Source of the DNA: Allolobophora icterica
Taxonomy: Eukaryota > Annelida > Clitellata > Crassiclitellata > Lumbricidae
Assembly (NCBI GenBank): GCA_963556255.1
Contig: OY744614.1
Span: 33,441,832 to 33,505,831, forward strand
DNA length: 64,000 bases
Direction: 5' to 3'
Of this stretch, positions 36,901-48,402 are shown piece after piece. Below the pieces are notes generated by a model, which searched no databases, was not told where the DNA came from, and saw only the letters and a list, made by a program, of their open reading frames with translations. Numbering within the stretch: position 1 is the first letter of the stretch; every line of letters starts with the position of its first letter. The position numbers and the translations under genes are program-made.

Positions 36901-39900
36901 AATAATCATCAGTTTATAAAATGCTCACTTATAACTAATACTTGCAGATGCTCAAATCCTTACCCATGGCATGCTCATCCTGGCTAAAAGCTCAAAATAT
37001 TCTTAACAGTTTACTGAGGCTCCAAAACTATGAGTGCTCAGCTGTACATAAAAGCTCAAGAGATATTTTGTGTTCAGCAACTCTGCTCTCTGTGTTCTTA
37101 TGTTCATCGAAATTTAAATGCTGTAAATAAAAGCTCAAGAGAAATTTCTTGTTCAGGAACCCTGCTCTCTATGCTCTTACATTTATCTGAATTTAAATGA
37201 CGTAAGTAAAGCTAAAGAGGTATTCTGTGTTAAGAAATTCTGCTCCCTAAGCTCTTACATTTATGCTCTAACATTTATCGAAATCTAAATGCTCGCTTAT
37301 CTCATACAATTATGACCACATAAATTTAAATGCTCACTTATGCTTACAGCATATTTCGCCTTATTATTTATTTACCCAGAGCTTGTCCATGCTCGACATC
37401 TAAAAATAACTAACTATTTCATCAAATTTCAAGTGCTATCTATGCTGGGTGCATTCAAGCACTCATATATCCTAAGATGCTCCTCAAAATTGTCATTAAT
37501 CTACGTGAAATCAGAAACTTACAATCGTCGAATGTTCTTTCTTCTCATGATTGCGATGTGCTCTCTTCGACTCTATATATGAGTAAATCTTCAACTTGTT
37601 GTAAACCTTGTTTGGAATTGACATGCTATATGTCACACCATCTCCAGTCTCAAATCCAGGCGGGAACTGCAATGAACAGAAACGTATATAATCTGTCACA
37701 AAGTTTCAAGCCATACACGTCAGTTAGTAATCTTCTCTGAAATACAGACACATCAAGAAATATATATACTTTGAACAGACATAATTTACTGGTGCACATT
37801 TTAAACTACTGCACAGCTGCTACTTTATACATAGTAGCAATGCATCTGTTATCTAATGTGGCCAGCACATTATGCTCACCACGTTCAACTCCTCATTGAC
37901 TCGAGTTGCCCCACTTGGATGCTATCGCCTAACTGATTGTAGAATTCCAAATATGAGCACGATGAATTGTGATATATACGCTCCTCCATTACAGAATATA
38001 AAACTACATTAGGTAGATCAACAGAAACTTCTCAGAGTAACCCTCATGTGGCCAACTTATATCAGCACAGAAGTTCGAGCAAATTTTTTGCTAAACAAAG
38101 AAACTGCAAAATGACAGAATAGGTAAAACCTGGGATTAAGATTGCTAAAGGGATATGAAGCGGCAACGCGTCAGCCAATCACAGCTCGTCTTTTCTGATG
38201 CATCGCAGGCGATGTTTGTGGCTTCATCCGGGTACTTAGCAGAGGATGATTTGAAATAAATACAGCACATGGCATCGGTCTAGACGTTTTTTTTAGCGAT
38301 TTACAGTTAGGGACATAATTATGCGTTTTCTTATTAATAAAAGTCATTTTTATTTAGTTATAACGTCAGCTGTAAGCGACCCATGTTTGACTAGCCGATC
38401 CGTACAAGGGTACCGGAAGTAAAACTCAGCCACACACATAATCTAGACCAAAGACACTATATTCATCAGCTTCATATCCCTTGCAATCTTAGTCCCAGGT
38501 AAAACATAACCAATACGGTCACAGAAGTGTGCAGAATTCAGTCATAACATCAAAAATCCACACCAATACAGCTGGACTGCCAAGAAAACTACAGCGAGAC
38601 TGCAAAAACTGAGTTACACGATCTAACAGCTGGTTAGTTCAGTCAGTACTTACTGCATAGACCAATCATGACTACAATTACATTTATATCTTCATTTATA
38701 TAGATAACTGCTGTTCCTTATTTGCTTCTTAAACAGCTGCTGAAAAATTAATAATTAACTGATAAATAAAAATTAAATCAGAAGCAAAGATATGCTACAA
38801 AAGCAGTTGAAACACATACGGTTTCCATGACCCTGCTGGCATTTTTGCGTCCGCATATAACTGGATCGTGCTTTGTGATGATGTTCTTTCCTTTCCCAGC
38901 GATTCCAAATTTGTTGAAGCATGGCACAGCATCTGAAAAGAACAACATAAAAAGTAAAGCTGTACTGGCTGGAAATTGATTCCCTGATGAAATTCACCAA
39001 CCAAGAAGTGAACAACAGAATGTTATCAGTCAAAAAACCAGTGCATCGGTCTTACGCACTAACATTCTAACAATTCATGTTGAGGTAGTCGCAGAAATAT
39101 CCTAAAACTCACAGAACCTTCCACGTAAAAGTACTATAAGAGTTATGTAATAAACCTCAGTTATACTTCTCTAATCTCTTTTCACACTTATGAAAGAATT
39201 GAATTCAAACTTTCACAGTTTCACAATCAGTTTGACCAGTGTTTAATCTAGACGTCTTTGGGGGGGAAATCTCCCCCCAGGATTTGTGTTTCCCCCCAGA
39301 GGCCAGCAATATTATGATGAAGAAACCTTTTCGGGAGGGAAATTCCCCCAGGATACATGGTCCCCCCGAGAGGCGAGTAATATACTTTTCGAGAGATGAA
39401 TTCCTAAAAAAAGTCATCAACGTTTTTGAGAGAGGAATTCTTATAGGAAAAGCGTAAAAAGTTGGACGAATGACTAAAAAAAAGGTCATCAACTTTTTTT
39501 CCAGATGAAAGCGTTCAAAAACTTAGGATGAAAGTTGAAAAAGTCTGAAACTCTTTCAAGATGGACGAAATGAAAAAAAATAGGTTGGTCGCCCAGAAAC
39601 CTTGTTTCCCCTCCCAGAAGAGGGGGACTAGACTAAACACTGCAGTTTGACATCTGAAATTTGTCTCCCAGTCATCAGTAGTTAATCATAAAATGAATTA
39701 AAGGAATCAACGCAAAAGCTCTGAAAACTTACCTTTCTTGTCCTTGATTTCTTCAACTTCTTGGCTCATATCTTCCTGATCGAGATCTTCCTGCAGCATC
39801 GGATGTACAGTGCGGTACTTGTCAAAGCTTATTTTCACTGAAAACATAGTCAACGAATTACCTGACTGTCATCACATGTGAAATATAACGTGATTAATGA

Positions 39901-41195
39901 TTTCTAGCTAGGATTACTTTAACACGGAGTCAAAAAACTAACATTTCTAGTGACCTTGTCTTGATCTCTTTGAAAGGTGCAGAATGATTCCACACTGATC
40001 ATGTTCAGTAGTAGCCTCAATCAGATTAAAAAGTTGGAAATGTGACAAAAACATGACTTGGCACACGATTTTTAAATCAGTATAATTCTTAAACTAATGG
40101 CATAAAAACTGAATGGATGCGGCTTTAAATGTAACAAAGTATAACTAAACTTCACTACATATTCAAAACAAACACCAGAACTGAATGGAACTACTTATTG
40201 ACTTACAATAAACAATACATCTATAACCTGTAAAATTGATATTTATATTAACAGATAGAACATAGACTTTTCTTTCTTCATGTTAGGAGTAATTGTAATT
40301 CGTAACTTCTATTGCACCGGTGTCTAATAAGTTTAGGCATCAACTGATGGCACACCAAAACCAAGCCGTAATCAGGTCAACATCCAGAAGATCAGACCGT
40401 AAGATACTCCTGACACAGAACAAGAAAACTTTTCTACAGATCAAGGGACTCAAACTCGTATTAATGTCAAGGGCCGCAGTGAGGCCCAAACTGACCTTTG
40501 CTAGTACCATTCCACTTTGCTTCCTCTCGCTTTAGCTGCCTGTCATGTTCCTCATCCGACTGCAGTTGCAACATCTGTGCAATAAGTAGATCGCTTGATG
40601 TATCACAGGACTCCGGAATCACGAACGCCGAGAAATCTTCTGGATCATGACCAAGACTGAACAAGAAGGAGATACAGACTATCAGTCAACACCTATGCGG
40701 ACATTTAGAAATCTTATAACAATCTTATTACTCACTTTTATTAACTATACTTTAAAGCTCTAGAGTTTTCGCATGAAAATTCAGGTGTGATAATAGCATT
40801 TTGAAAACTAAGCAACCCTTCTTTACAGTTTGCAAAGGTTGGCCATACAATATTATTTATTTTATTCGAGTGCACTTCAGTAAAAGGTTGGAGCATTACT
40901 GCGATATACAAAATAGAGCTCCATTCCTAACTCTTTTAGGCACCAAACTGTCTTTTAAGTTCTAACTACAAAAATCTTACCAAACTGTTTTAGGGCTCAA
41001 ATTCTAATATTGTACCTACCCAAGAGGTGTGCTAGAAGCTGTTTCATTCTGCAACTGAAGTTCCTTTGCAAGCTCCTGGCTCATGACATCTCCAAGGGAG
41101 CAGGGCACCGGGACGGGCGTTTGTCCCCAACCACCCCAAGCAGCTTTTGGCTGCACAGCTGGTGTGTGTGGATTAACAACTGTGATTTCTTCCAT
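30645..41195 (-). CDS. riok3: RIOK3-type atypical serine/threonine kinase, 11 coding exons
   Basis: RIO-family kinase. RIOK3 acts in cytoplasmic pre-40S rRNA maturation and, in vertebrates, innate immune signalling. Exons run 41195-41020, 40656-40496, 39837-39733, 38932-38820, 37666-37523, 36887-36760, 36328-36143, 35189-35030, 34043-33873, 32955-32851 and 30904-30645. Phases agree at every junction except the last. Diagnostic RIOK3 features are the N-terminal LGDVMSQELAKELQ and DTSSDLLIAQMLQ motifs, the RIO nucleotide loop SSGKESIVFHA (about 262-272), Lys289 in the CALKVFK strand, catalytic HADLSEYN (404-411) and metal-binding IDVAQ (422-426). About 570 codons against about 519 in human; the excess is an acidic tail. 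Introns carry MITEs and LINE tails. The ATG at 41195 follows a possible 3' splice site at 41207-41209, so a non-coding first exon is likely. Confidence 0.93.
31945..32487. mobile_element. MITE with TAGGGGTCAGCCGG ends, in riok3 intron 10
   Basis: Ends TAGGGGTCAGCCGG and CCGGCTGATCCCTA. The perfect 8-bp TSD AACACAGG lies at 31937-31944 and 32488-32495. The 543-bp interior is AT-rich between CGG-rich ends. Confidence 0.9.
32851..32955 (-). CDS. riok3: riok3 coding exon 10
   Basis: Residues 449-483. FFTRSGAVGVPSPHDLFNSI, then ELNLAGEGPEFLAQ, matching the family C-lobe helix. It ends in phase 0 before GTACGC. Confidence 0.88.
33095..33310 (-). mobile_element. LINE 3' remnant in riok3 intron 9
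   Basis: CATT tail-like units, then a 3' end motif (TGTAGCACCTCTATAAGAT...CAGAGGCATT), and a decayed RT C-terminus including an antisense ATTCCAGGTGGATGGACC. Short and degenerate. Confidence 0.5.
33600..33705. mobile_element. 106-bp foldback MITE in riok3 intron 9
   Basis: About 26-bp near-perfect inverted ends (GGGCCATCCACATATTACGT and complement), leaving a loop of about 50 bp. As RNA it would make a long hairpin. TSD not resolved. Confidence 0.82.
33873..34043 (-). CDS. riok3: riok3 coding exon 9 (catalytic and metal-binding loops)
   Basis: Residues 392-448. LVHADLSEYNMLW (Asp406, Asn411) and YFIDVAQAVDAMHPHA (Asp423). All expected catalytic residues are present. Donor GTAAGT. Confidence 0.95.
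34778..34905. repeat. ~120-bp dispersed repeat, copy 1 (riok3 intron 8)
   Basis: Shares ACTTCTATTGCGCCAG and CAACCGATGGTACACCAAAA-type words with 40292-40400 and 44285-44400, and weakly with 61570-61660. Probably a LINE 3' end. Confidence 0.7.
35030..35189 (-). CDS. riok3: riok3 coding exon 8
   Basis: Residues 338-391. FQIPCPTVVVLKKHILVMSF is the hinge region, followed by GENRVPAPTLKDAKL. Donor GTAATC. Confidence 0.93.
35465..35700. mobile_element. LINE tails in riok3 intron 7
   Basis: (CTAAT)n units with TATAGTGCC motifs (minus-strand tail) at 35465-35570. A plus-oriented 3' UTR motif, TTAGCGGGACACCATCCCTT, is at about 35627. Confidence 0.6.
36143..36328 (-). CDS. riok3: riok3 coding exon 7, with GC donor
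   Basis: Residues 276-338. VPAECALKVFKTTLSEFKNR carries the ATP-binding Lys. The exon ends NPRKIMKIWAEKEEMNLR. The only donor that keeps phase with exon 8 is AAG|GCATGT, a GC-AG intron. Confidence 0.9.
36760..36887 (-). CDS. riok3: riok3 coding exon 6 (nucleotide-binding loop)
   Basis: Residues 234-276. DEKTRLIMYKLVNTGALNSI, then the RIO-type glycine loop SSGKESIVFHADGG. Donor GTAAGG. Confidence 0.93.
37523..37666 (-). CDS. riok3: riok3 coding exon 5
   Basis: Residues 186-233. FETGDGVTYSMSIPNKVYN leads to HEKKEHST, the family-specific stretch before the kinase domain. Donor GTAAGT. Confidence 0.92.
38820..38932 (-). CDS. riok3: riok3 coding exon 4
   Basis: Residues 148-185. Holds GKGKNIITKHDPVICGRKNA, near-identical in type to the vertebrate family motif. 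Donor GTATGT. Confidence 0.92.
39237..39642. mobile_element. MITE with CAGTGTTTAATCTAG ends in riok3 intron 3
   Basis: Ends CAGTGTTTAATCTAG and CTAGACTAAACACTG. The flanks repeat CAGTTTGAC (39228-39236, 39643-39651), a 9-bp match. The interior has repeated AGATGAA and GTCATCAAC words. Confidence 0.85.
39733..39837 (-). CDS. riok3: riok3 coding exon 3
   Basis: Residues 113-148. Begins VKISFDKYRTVHP, then an acidic linker. Acceptor TTTCAG, donor GTAAGT. Confidence 0.9.
40292..40400. repeat. ~120-bp dispersed repeat, copy 2 (riok3 intron 2)
   Basis: Same family as 34778-34905 and 44285-44400. Confidence 0.7.
40496..40656 (-). CDS. riok3: riok3 coding exon 2
   Basis: Residues 59-113. Contains SCDTSSDLLIAQMLQLQSDE and a Lys/Arg/Glu-rich REEAKWNG, close to vertebrate RIOK3. 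The acceptor is TTCAG and the donor GTCAGT. Confidence 0.92.
41020..41195 (-). CDS. riok3: riok3 coding exon 1
   Basis: Residues 1-59. Starts MEEITVVNPH; includes the conserved CSLGDVMSQELAKELQLQNE. The donor is GTAGGT after CTTGG. Confidence 0.9.
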
Positions 41196-41206
41196 TTTAA
41201 TAATAA

Positions 41207-43655
41207 CTGAAAAATATCATACATAAAATAATTAAACACCCCAGAGGGTGATAATAAGGTACATCACCTGTTTTGTACATCAAAACAGGTGTCGTTAGAC
41301 ACAACTGTTTAGATTATAGTGACCACATCAATCTTACCTCAGATAAACACTTGTGCTCTGGCCAGCCACAATACTATTTAAATAAATCAATGCTCAGACC
41401 TATCACTATTCAAGCAGGTCGTCTGTTTATCTTTCTCTACTGTCAAAAACTACAACTATTCTTGGCAGATGAGCTTTTTGGTTGCTGGACTTAAATTTGA
41501 AAACAGTTTTCCGAATCTGTTCGTTTTCCTCAGTCTCTTGTGCCATTTCAGCTCAACTAAAGACTCATTAAATTGTCAAACACACATCGCCTCTATTTCA
41601 GCAGACTGATTTTCTGCGTACTGTACTACTGACTTGATTGAAGTTTCATTTTCGTGTGCCACCGGTTGATGCTTTGTACATTACACACTGGCACAATAGC
41701 AGTTTGTTGATAATTACAATTACAGTCTACCATATTACACCAGTAGTAACAGGCATGAAACAAAAACAGTGTAAAAAATACAGTTGTTAACCAGAGTCCA
41801 TATGTTTAGAGTATTTCCAATTTACAATACCAAGCCAAAATTTACTGTAAATCAAGTTGTTTAAGTCTGCAGTAAAGCTATACTTTCAATAAAATTAAAC
41901 ATAATCACTCATCTCCTCGGCATTATTTGAAACTCCTCGTGTTAGACAAGCGCTTTTGGTTGAATACAAACAATTATCATGTGATGGCTAAGATGACAAT
42001 AGAAAGATTGCTTGTAAGCGTGCTGATTTCTGGTATTAATATTGCAGCATGGGGGTCATCCTGAATCCCCAAAACCCGAATATGCTAAAATACACAACAG
42101 CCCAATTCCCAAAAACACTTTTATAGAAAGCGGTCGAAATCCCAAAACTATTCAAATATTCCCAAAATTAAATTGCAATGTTTGAAATATAACACTCTGT
42201 TTAAAATGAATTGTTGAAATTTGAACTCTTATACGTGACATAGACTCAGAAAATCGATTTCGGGGATCCAGCCGAAATTGGTTTCGGGGATTCAGGGATT
42301 TGCTACGCACCCGTGCAGCATTACCTTTCTACACGCTAGGTCTACATCACGTATGAGTTTAAAATTTAACTTTGAATAGTTTTCGGGAGTTCTGCGATTT
42401 CGATAAAACTGTTTTCGGAAATCGGGCCTTTGTGTATTTTCCGCGTTTTCGAGTTTCCGGTTGACCCCCTACACTTCTTCATAACATTTAACTATAATTT
42501 TCTTAAAATACCCAAAACAACCGAACTTCTTCAAGTGATGAAACAGTAAATTTTATTGGGTTGGGTAACTACAACTGTTACCGTCAGTCACACAAATTAC
42601 GAAAACCTTTCGTTTGTAAAAGTATAATTGAACCGATCTCCGATTTTGAAGTGAGTACAGATACCTTTGAATTAACAATAAAAACGCTGGTTTGGATACT
42701 TCAAAGACTGTACTCCACGTGCTTGAAAGAAAGAACTTCCCACTAACCCCCTCCTTTCAAATCAGTTTATAACAACTAGCAACCGTAGTAAAAGTAGAAT
42801 ACCTAAAACTTTATAAATTGGTTTTTGCAAGAATTTGGCTTTATATACAACTGAAATAGTATTACAATTCACTTAAAATTTCTTTAGTACGAAAACTATT
42901 GCGAAATCCCTATTATTAGCGAATAAATAAACGTTATTTCACAATCAAAACAATAAATACGAAATATCCCAATACCACGTGACCCCAGACTACTCATTAG
43001 CGCAAGCACAAAAGGCGCAGCCGTAGAGGCACATAATAATACAATGTCATCTATGGTGGAGAGTAAGTTTGTTATTAAATATATATGATATTTGGAGCAC
43101 CCAATATTAACGACTCTAAGATCTTTGGCCATAGTGCCAACTAGGCCTACTAATGGCCCAATAGCTGAGCTTATAGGAAAAGTACTCTAAAACGGGCCCC
43201 TTAAGGGAAAACTGCAATTTCTGAACAAATATAGAACAGAATTTGTATATAATATATTAAATGTGTAAGATATTTATTGTATAATAAATTGGTAATTATA
43301 TATTTGAGTAACCAGATGCAACAAGTGAAGTTTGAGCATTTAAAAAATGAAGCCATCCTAGGCCTATAGCCTAGCCTATAGGTGTGGTTAAAATGGGCCC
43401 TAGGGAATACGCCTTTGTTATAGCATTAGGTAACTGACTTTCGTGAGATAGTTTATGCTACAATTAGAACTTAGACTTTAGCCTGAATAAAATAAAAACT
43501 TAAAAGGAACGTCGCTAAAATTTAAAAGAAAATTTAGCCAGCAGCATCGGATGCAAATGAAGTCATCGTCATCAAATACACCGTTCTGTTCGGCACATGG
43601 CTCTTGATACCAAATATGGCATGTCATCCGCATTAATAGCTAGATAGGGGCTTTG
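41207..43655. other. Upstream region of riok3; no coding gene seen
   Basis: Probably promoter, 5' UTR and first intron of the kinase gene, but no exon could be fixed. A possible MITE lies at about 42050-42310: GGGGGTCATCCTGAATCCC against GGGATTCAGG, with the flanking word GCAGCAT. Nothing else is recognised. Confidence 0.4.
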
Positions 43656-44266
43656 GGGGCTTATTTGAAAATTGTCATTTGAACATATATGCCTATTTGT
43701 AATAAATATTATATTCGAGATCACAAATTTGGTCGTTATTGGTTAAGTTAAGTTGGGGGCGCTAAAATTAATTAGTTGGAGGGATGGTATCTCAACGCTT
43801 GACACACAGCGCAATTACAGTTTGCTAAAATCAAAGTTTTTACAAACTATTAACTACTTATAAAATGCCTACAATCAAATTTCTGCTTTGAAATCTTCGA
43901 AACTATGCATTCCCGTCTACAGAACCCCAACTTAACAGCATTATAACGTCACCATGACGAAGGCGTTTAACAACTGTCGAATAAGTAGGGTTTTTAACCC
44001 TTATCTAATGCAGAGCGTCCGTGGCGCTACTGTTAAGCGTGTCGCCCAAATCGGCCTCGAGATTCGGAGCTTAAGACTGTAGACCTACAGCTATCGGTTC
44101 GAATCCCGGCCGGTCGGCGATACGCTTTTTTATTTTTGTTACTTTTCTAACTTGCACCTATGTCGAAATAATGCTAAATTCTTTCAAAAAAACAACTGGA
44201 ATCGCTTTCTGGTACAAGTTTGAAACGTATAATGACAAGAATTAACGCCGATTAGCCCATGCCTAT
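43656..44266 (+). repeat. 0.6-kb dispersed repeat with tRNA-like unit, copy 2
   Basis: Near-identical to 24124-24738, differing by substitutions and a few short indels, for example loss of GGGCCTA near 44160. Confidence 0.85.
44035..44131 (+). ncRNA. tRNA-like Pol III unit, copy 2
   Basis: Identical to 24499-24595 over the stem, A- and B-box region, variable-arm hairpin and T6 terminator (44126-44131). This core looks better preserved than the repeat around it. Confidence 0.5.
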
Positions 44267-44284
44267 GTTATTATTATTAATTTG

Positions 44285-44400
44285 TAATTTCTATTGTACC
44301 GGTGTCTAATGCACAAGGTATCAACCGATGGCACACCAAAACCAAGCCGTAATCAGGTCAATATCCAGAAGACCAGTCCGTAAGACATAGAGGCAGCCTG
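44285..44400. repeat. ~120-bp dispersed repeat, copy 3
   Basis: Same family as 34778 and 40292. Confidence 0.7.
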
Positions 44401-44555
44401 CAGTGTGGTGGATAAGCAGTTTGAAAGAGCAGTGCCGTCTTAAGAGCATTGTAGGCCCTTGGCAAAGCGATGCACTGGGGCTTCTGCTCACCCACAGAGA
44501 TACAAATTTAAACAGTCAATAAAATTAAACATGTGGATGTATTGCAACATGGTAC

Positions 44556-44845
44556 CATGGGCGTCCCCAGGAATTTCTGCAGGGGGTGGAAAATTTTTGT
44601 GGGCTGGGGGTTAAAAATTGCACTTTTGCATGGTTATTCATGAACGTAGAACACGTGACAACTTTAAAAATAAATAATGGTCATGGACTTTATTTAAATA
44701 ATTAAGTGTCTTTTTGCTTAAAAATTGTGTTGGGACTGTTGTAGGCCTAACAATCATAATAATCAGAAGATTTAATTTATGTAAAATATGCGAAAAATCC
44801 AGGCAGCAAATGCTCCACGCCATGTTCCCATGTTCGGACGCCCAC
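44556..44845. mobile_element. GGGCGTCC-type MITE, copy 2
   Basis: Ends CATGGGCGTCC and CGGACGCCCACG. The internal GGACTTTATTTAAAT and GTTGGGACTGTT words are shared with 11752-11998. TSD unclear. Confidence 0.7.
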
Positions 44846-44846
44846 G

Positions 44847-45410
44847 ATTGGTGCTGTCTCCTCTCCAGTCTTCACCTCCACTGTCCATGCCTTCATCTGC
44901 TCTCACATTGATTAGGCCTACTGTGAGTCTGTAACTTCCTCTTTCTTGGCCTCCCCACAGTCCGTCTATACTCTCTCCCCTCTACAATCTGTTTTTGACG
45001 CAGCTGCCAGACTAATCGCCCGTCTCCCACAGTTCTCCCATATTTCCGCATGAATGTTTAAATAAATAAAGGTAGGCCTACTTATCCTCATTTTAGATCT
45101 TACCTCGGCTGGCTCCCTTCGCCCTCTTCGTTCCTCTGATCGAGTTAACTTCGTAGGCCTAGGCCTAATGTTCCCCGAATGATAACGGCCATGGCCCAGT
45201 CTCGTTCCTTTGTAAATATTGGCCCTTCATTGCGGAATCAGCTTCCTACTTCGGTCCGGGCTGCACTCCTAAAGGCCTATCTGGTGGTCGTGCCACTGCT
45301 TTTCGCTGTCTTACAACTTGCCTTTATTCCGAGGACTTTCGCACTGGAAGCGCCGCTGACTGATGGGCACTGGGTAGAGGCGCTTTATAAGTTTTGAAAT
45401 ACAATACAAT
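44847..45410 (+). mobile_element. LINE (CR1-like) 3' fragment
   Basis: Encodes, with stops, VHAFICSHID, then QSVFDAAARLIARLPQFSHI, then MAQSRSFVNIGPSLRNQLP: the C-terminus of CR1-like RT. Ends with GTAGAGGCGCTTTATAAG and an ATACA-type tail (45397-45417). Related pieces are at 48640 (minus), 55440 and 60174. Confidence 0.8.
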
Positions 45411-45417
45411 ACAATAC

Positions 45418-46003
45418 TTTCAACATTCGCTTTGTAACAAAACGAATCTTTAAAAATAAAGAAACACAGGCCTACTGTAAAGTGAAGATTAATCAACACA
45501 AACTTTTGAACAATGAAACATAAGCCTTGCATTCTAGGAGCCCCAAATTCAGTCAGATGGCGAAGCCCCCGGAAGCTGAACGCCTTTCGATTTGTAAAGC
45601 AAATTTTAACATTTCAGTGAATTAAATGAATTTTTCATCTCAGGATATAACAAATATGCCCGAACAAATTCTGGACAGAGGAAAAATTCTGGCAGGGCAT
45701 CGACCAGGGCAAAGGCTTTATTACCAGGGCATTTGCCCTGGTGTAGCGCCGCCCCTGCGTACAAGGGGCCCCTTAAATGTCGTGGCGCCTATTCAAACGG
45801 GCAGCGGTGGTGAAGGATCTCACCCGATCAATTCATTGAAAAATGAACGAGCAGGGTCGAGGCCACTATACGATCGCTATAGAAAATCGCGTACATTTGT
45901 AACATGTCATGCAGTCGGCCATTCAGGCAGTCTGCCCTCCTTCAAAGTCCAGAAGTGCACACACGACCATACGACAGAACATCGATGGAGTTGAGCAACC
46001 GTG
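45418..46003. other. No recognisable gene
   Basis: A frame at 45626-45994 has no domain and overlaps a decayed GGGCATTTGCCCTGG foldback. Not called as coding. Confidence 0.4.
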
Positions 46004-46011
46004 CGTGAAGG

Positions 46012-46206
46012 CATGGGCGGCGATCCCGGGGGAGGGTCGAGGGGACACATCTAAGAGTGGGGGGAAACCCCATACATTGGACCCCAAATTTTGAAGAAAC
46101 ACCGAAAAAGGTCAAAAGTTTCTCGCGCGAAAATTTTTTTGACCTTTTTTTAGCAGATAAGTTCTAAAGTGTCCCCTCCATCTGTCAAACAGGATCGCCG
46201 CCACTG
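46012..46206. mobile_element. GGCGGCGATC-type MITE, copy 3
   Basis: Ends CATGGGCGGCGATCC and GGATCGCCGCCACTG. The 8-bp TSD CGTGAAGG lies at 46004-46011 and 46207-46214. Confidence 0.88.
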
Positions 46207-46447
46207 CGTGAAGGGCTTGCTCACGGTCCTTGCAAAGTGATCGCCTGAGTGGGTATAACCGTGCCACACCACATCACATTACCGTAAACAGGACAGCGCA
46301 AGGTTGAGTAAAAGATCGATGAGAACAAGAATCGATTTACCCCGTTATGACAATGTCAATAGCACATCGCACACGCCAGCTCAACTGTCCACGAGGTGTC
46401 AAGTTTGGTCGGAACTCGGTCTGTCGGTCCTCAATGACATCCGGAGC

Positions 46448-46680
46448 CATGGGCGGCGATCCCGGGGGAGTTCGAGGGGGGCAAGACCTCCCACCTTTAA
46501 GAGTGGGGAACACACTATACAGTTGTTCCCCCAAATTTTAAAGAAACTCCTAAAAAGTCTAACAGAATCGCGCGAAAAAAATGTTTCACCTCTTTTTGAC
46601 CAGATCAGTCCAAAAGTGTCCCATGTGCTCCCAAAAGTGTCCCGTGTCCCCCCACCTGTCAAACAAGATCGCCGCCACTG
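46448..46680. mobile_element. GGCGGCGATC-type MITE, copy 4, at the edge of the inverted duplication
   Basis: Ends CATGGGCGGCGATCC and GATCGCCGCCACTG. No TSD: the left flank is ATCCGGAGC and the right flank CTTACAGG. Its right end coincides with the outer boundary of the left duplication arm, suggesting a breakpoint here. Confidence 0.8.
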
Positions 46681-47279
46681 CTTACAGGCGTTCATTTGGA
46701 GAGACAAGGAAGATGGAAAGCGAGGATCGAGTGCGACAGCGACGTTGTTGATGTGGAAGACCGTTCAAGCGAATGTCCTAGTCGGTTGCCTCTTTGCTTC
46801 AGAATAATTGTCACGGTCACTTGCGGGTGAATTCTGAGCAGAATCGTTTATCAGTTATGACGATTTGAGGCTGAAAACATGAACAGTGATGACCGATGTA
46901 TCATAAATCCTGTACAAAGTCAATATGCATCTTATTTAATTGTCATTTTAATCAATTAGCTGTACATTGTCTTATAAACCTTAACGCTTACACTTTTCAT
47001 TAAGGCAACTTAATTTTATAACTTAGCCGTAGCCATCTTGGCTTAAATCGTCTTGCTTCAAATAGCAACGTCGAAGGTAGAACATGGGAAGCCCAGTTGT
47101 TTCATACTGTTAAACTAGCTTTGCCGAAGCCATTGGCTCAGGCTCTAGCTTCAACATCAACGTTATATGTAGGACACATGAAGCCCTTATGTTAGTGCTG
47201 TTTTCCTGGCTAGAGAAAAAGACTCTAGGTCGCACGATTCACAAGTGACCTGCACTCTGGGGAGTAGGATTCTGAGTTG

Positions 47280-47339
47280 TTCGGCATCAATAATTCGATC
47301 TATTAATTTAATACAATAGATCGAATCATTGATGCCGAA
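47280..47339. repeat. 25-bp hairpin (24/25 paired, 10-nt loop)
   Basis: TTCGGCATCAATAATTCGAT(47280-) pairs with the stretch ending at 47339. It is absent from the corresponding place in the right arm (about 57080), so it arose locally after duplication. Confidence 0.85.
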
Positions 47340-47996
47340 AAGTCATCTCACACGGTTCGTGGCAGGCCAATAGTTTGCGGCTGAGCTTATTACAAAGCAT
47401 AGCAGAGGCAAACAATGTTGGCATATACAAAAGTAGTGGAACAACTGGCAATTCCACTACAACCTACTAACGTTAGGCCTATCTGATGTTCAAACAACGG
47501 GCGAAAACAAAAGCAAAGACTGCTTTCGATCGGTTGAAAATGAAAATGAAAATACGACTGAAAATGCATTCCGCTTTTAATAAGCCAGTAATTAAGCAAG
47601 TATGGGTCAAACCGTACCTGTTGATGTAATGATGACTTCTCCCAAAGGGTTGTGTATCAGGCAACGTGAGTTCTGAGTTGTCCTACCGCCCTTAGCCACA
47701 GCTCTGTGAAAATATTCATGATAGTCAATTAAAACATTGCGACTAGAAGGGATGCTCCAACATAAGAAGATAAAATTTTAATGCAATTCTCAACTAAGCA
47801 GCTTCTTTGGCGCCCATGGAGAATAGAGCCAGAGTTTAAGGCACCAGCGAATAGTTGTTATAGATTCGTTCGATTTCCAGACGAGTCTGCTGGCATTACT
47901 GTATATCTTATTCATAACCAATATTATAGGTCAGAGTCCACAATGCAACCATCAAATGCACACTTTATTCACAGTTATGACATAATTATATTCCAC

Positions 47997-48402
47997 CAGT
48001 GCCGCATTTAGGCAAAAGCTAAAAAAGCTAGAACTCAGAGCCTCACAATCCGCAGGGGCCTCAAAAATTTATATATATTTTTTAAAGTTCATGTGTAAAT
48101 ATATATATGTATATATATATATATGTTATATATATATATATATATTATGTAGAACTTTCTAAAACTGCTTGCGTAGTAAATCCCATCTCGCACTCATTTG
48201 AAAATAATTTTAATCTTTAGTTTAAATTGTATTGTATCTGAACTTTTATAAAGCGCCTCTCTCAGTGATGCAATTACGCTATTAAATAATTAAAAGGCAC
48301 ATAATATGTTTTCAAGTTTAGTGAGACGTTCTGCAGTGATTTCTTAACAAGGGGCCTCCAAGCGTATATAGCTGGGGCTCAGCAAGTCTAAATCCGGCAA
48401 TG
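47997..48402 (-). mobile_element. hAT-like MITE (CAGTGCCG family), inverted copy
   Basis: Ends CAGTGCCGCATTTAG and CTAAATCCGGCAATG. The perfect 8-bp TSD TATTCCAC lies at 47989-47996 and 48403-48410. The right arm keeps the unoccupied site (about 55760-55790). It is itself interrupted by a LINE tail (about 48221-48285, TTGTA units and TATAAAGCGCCTCT) and a TA run. Confidence 0.9.

Noticed and set aside
45626..45994. 122-codon frame
   Set aside because: Overlaps a decayed foldback sequence and shows no family features.
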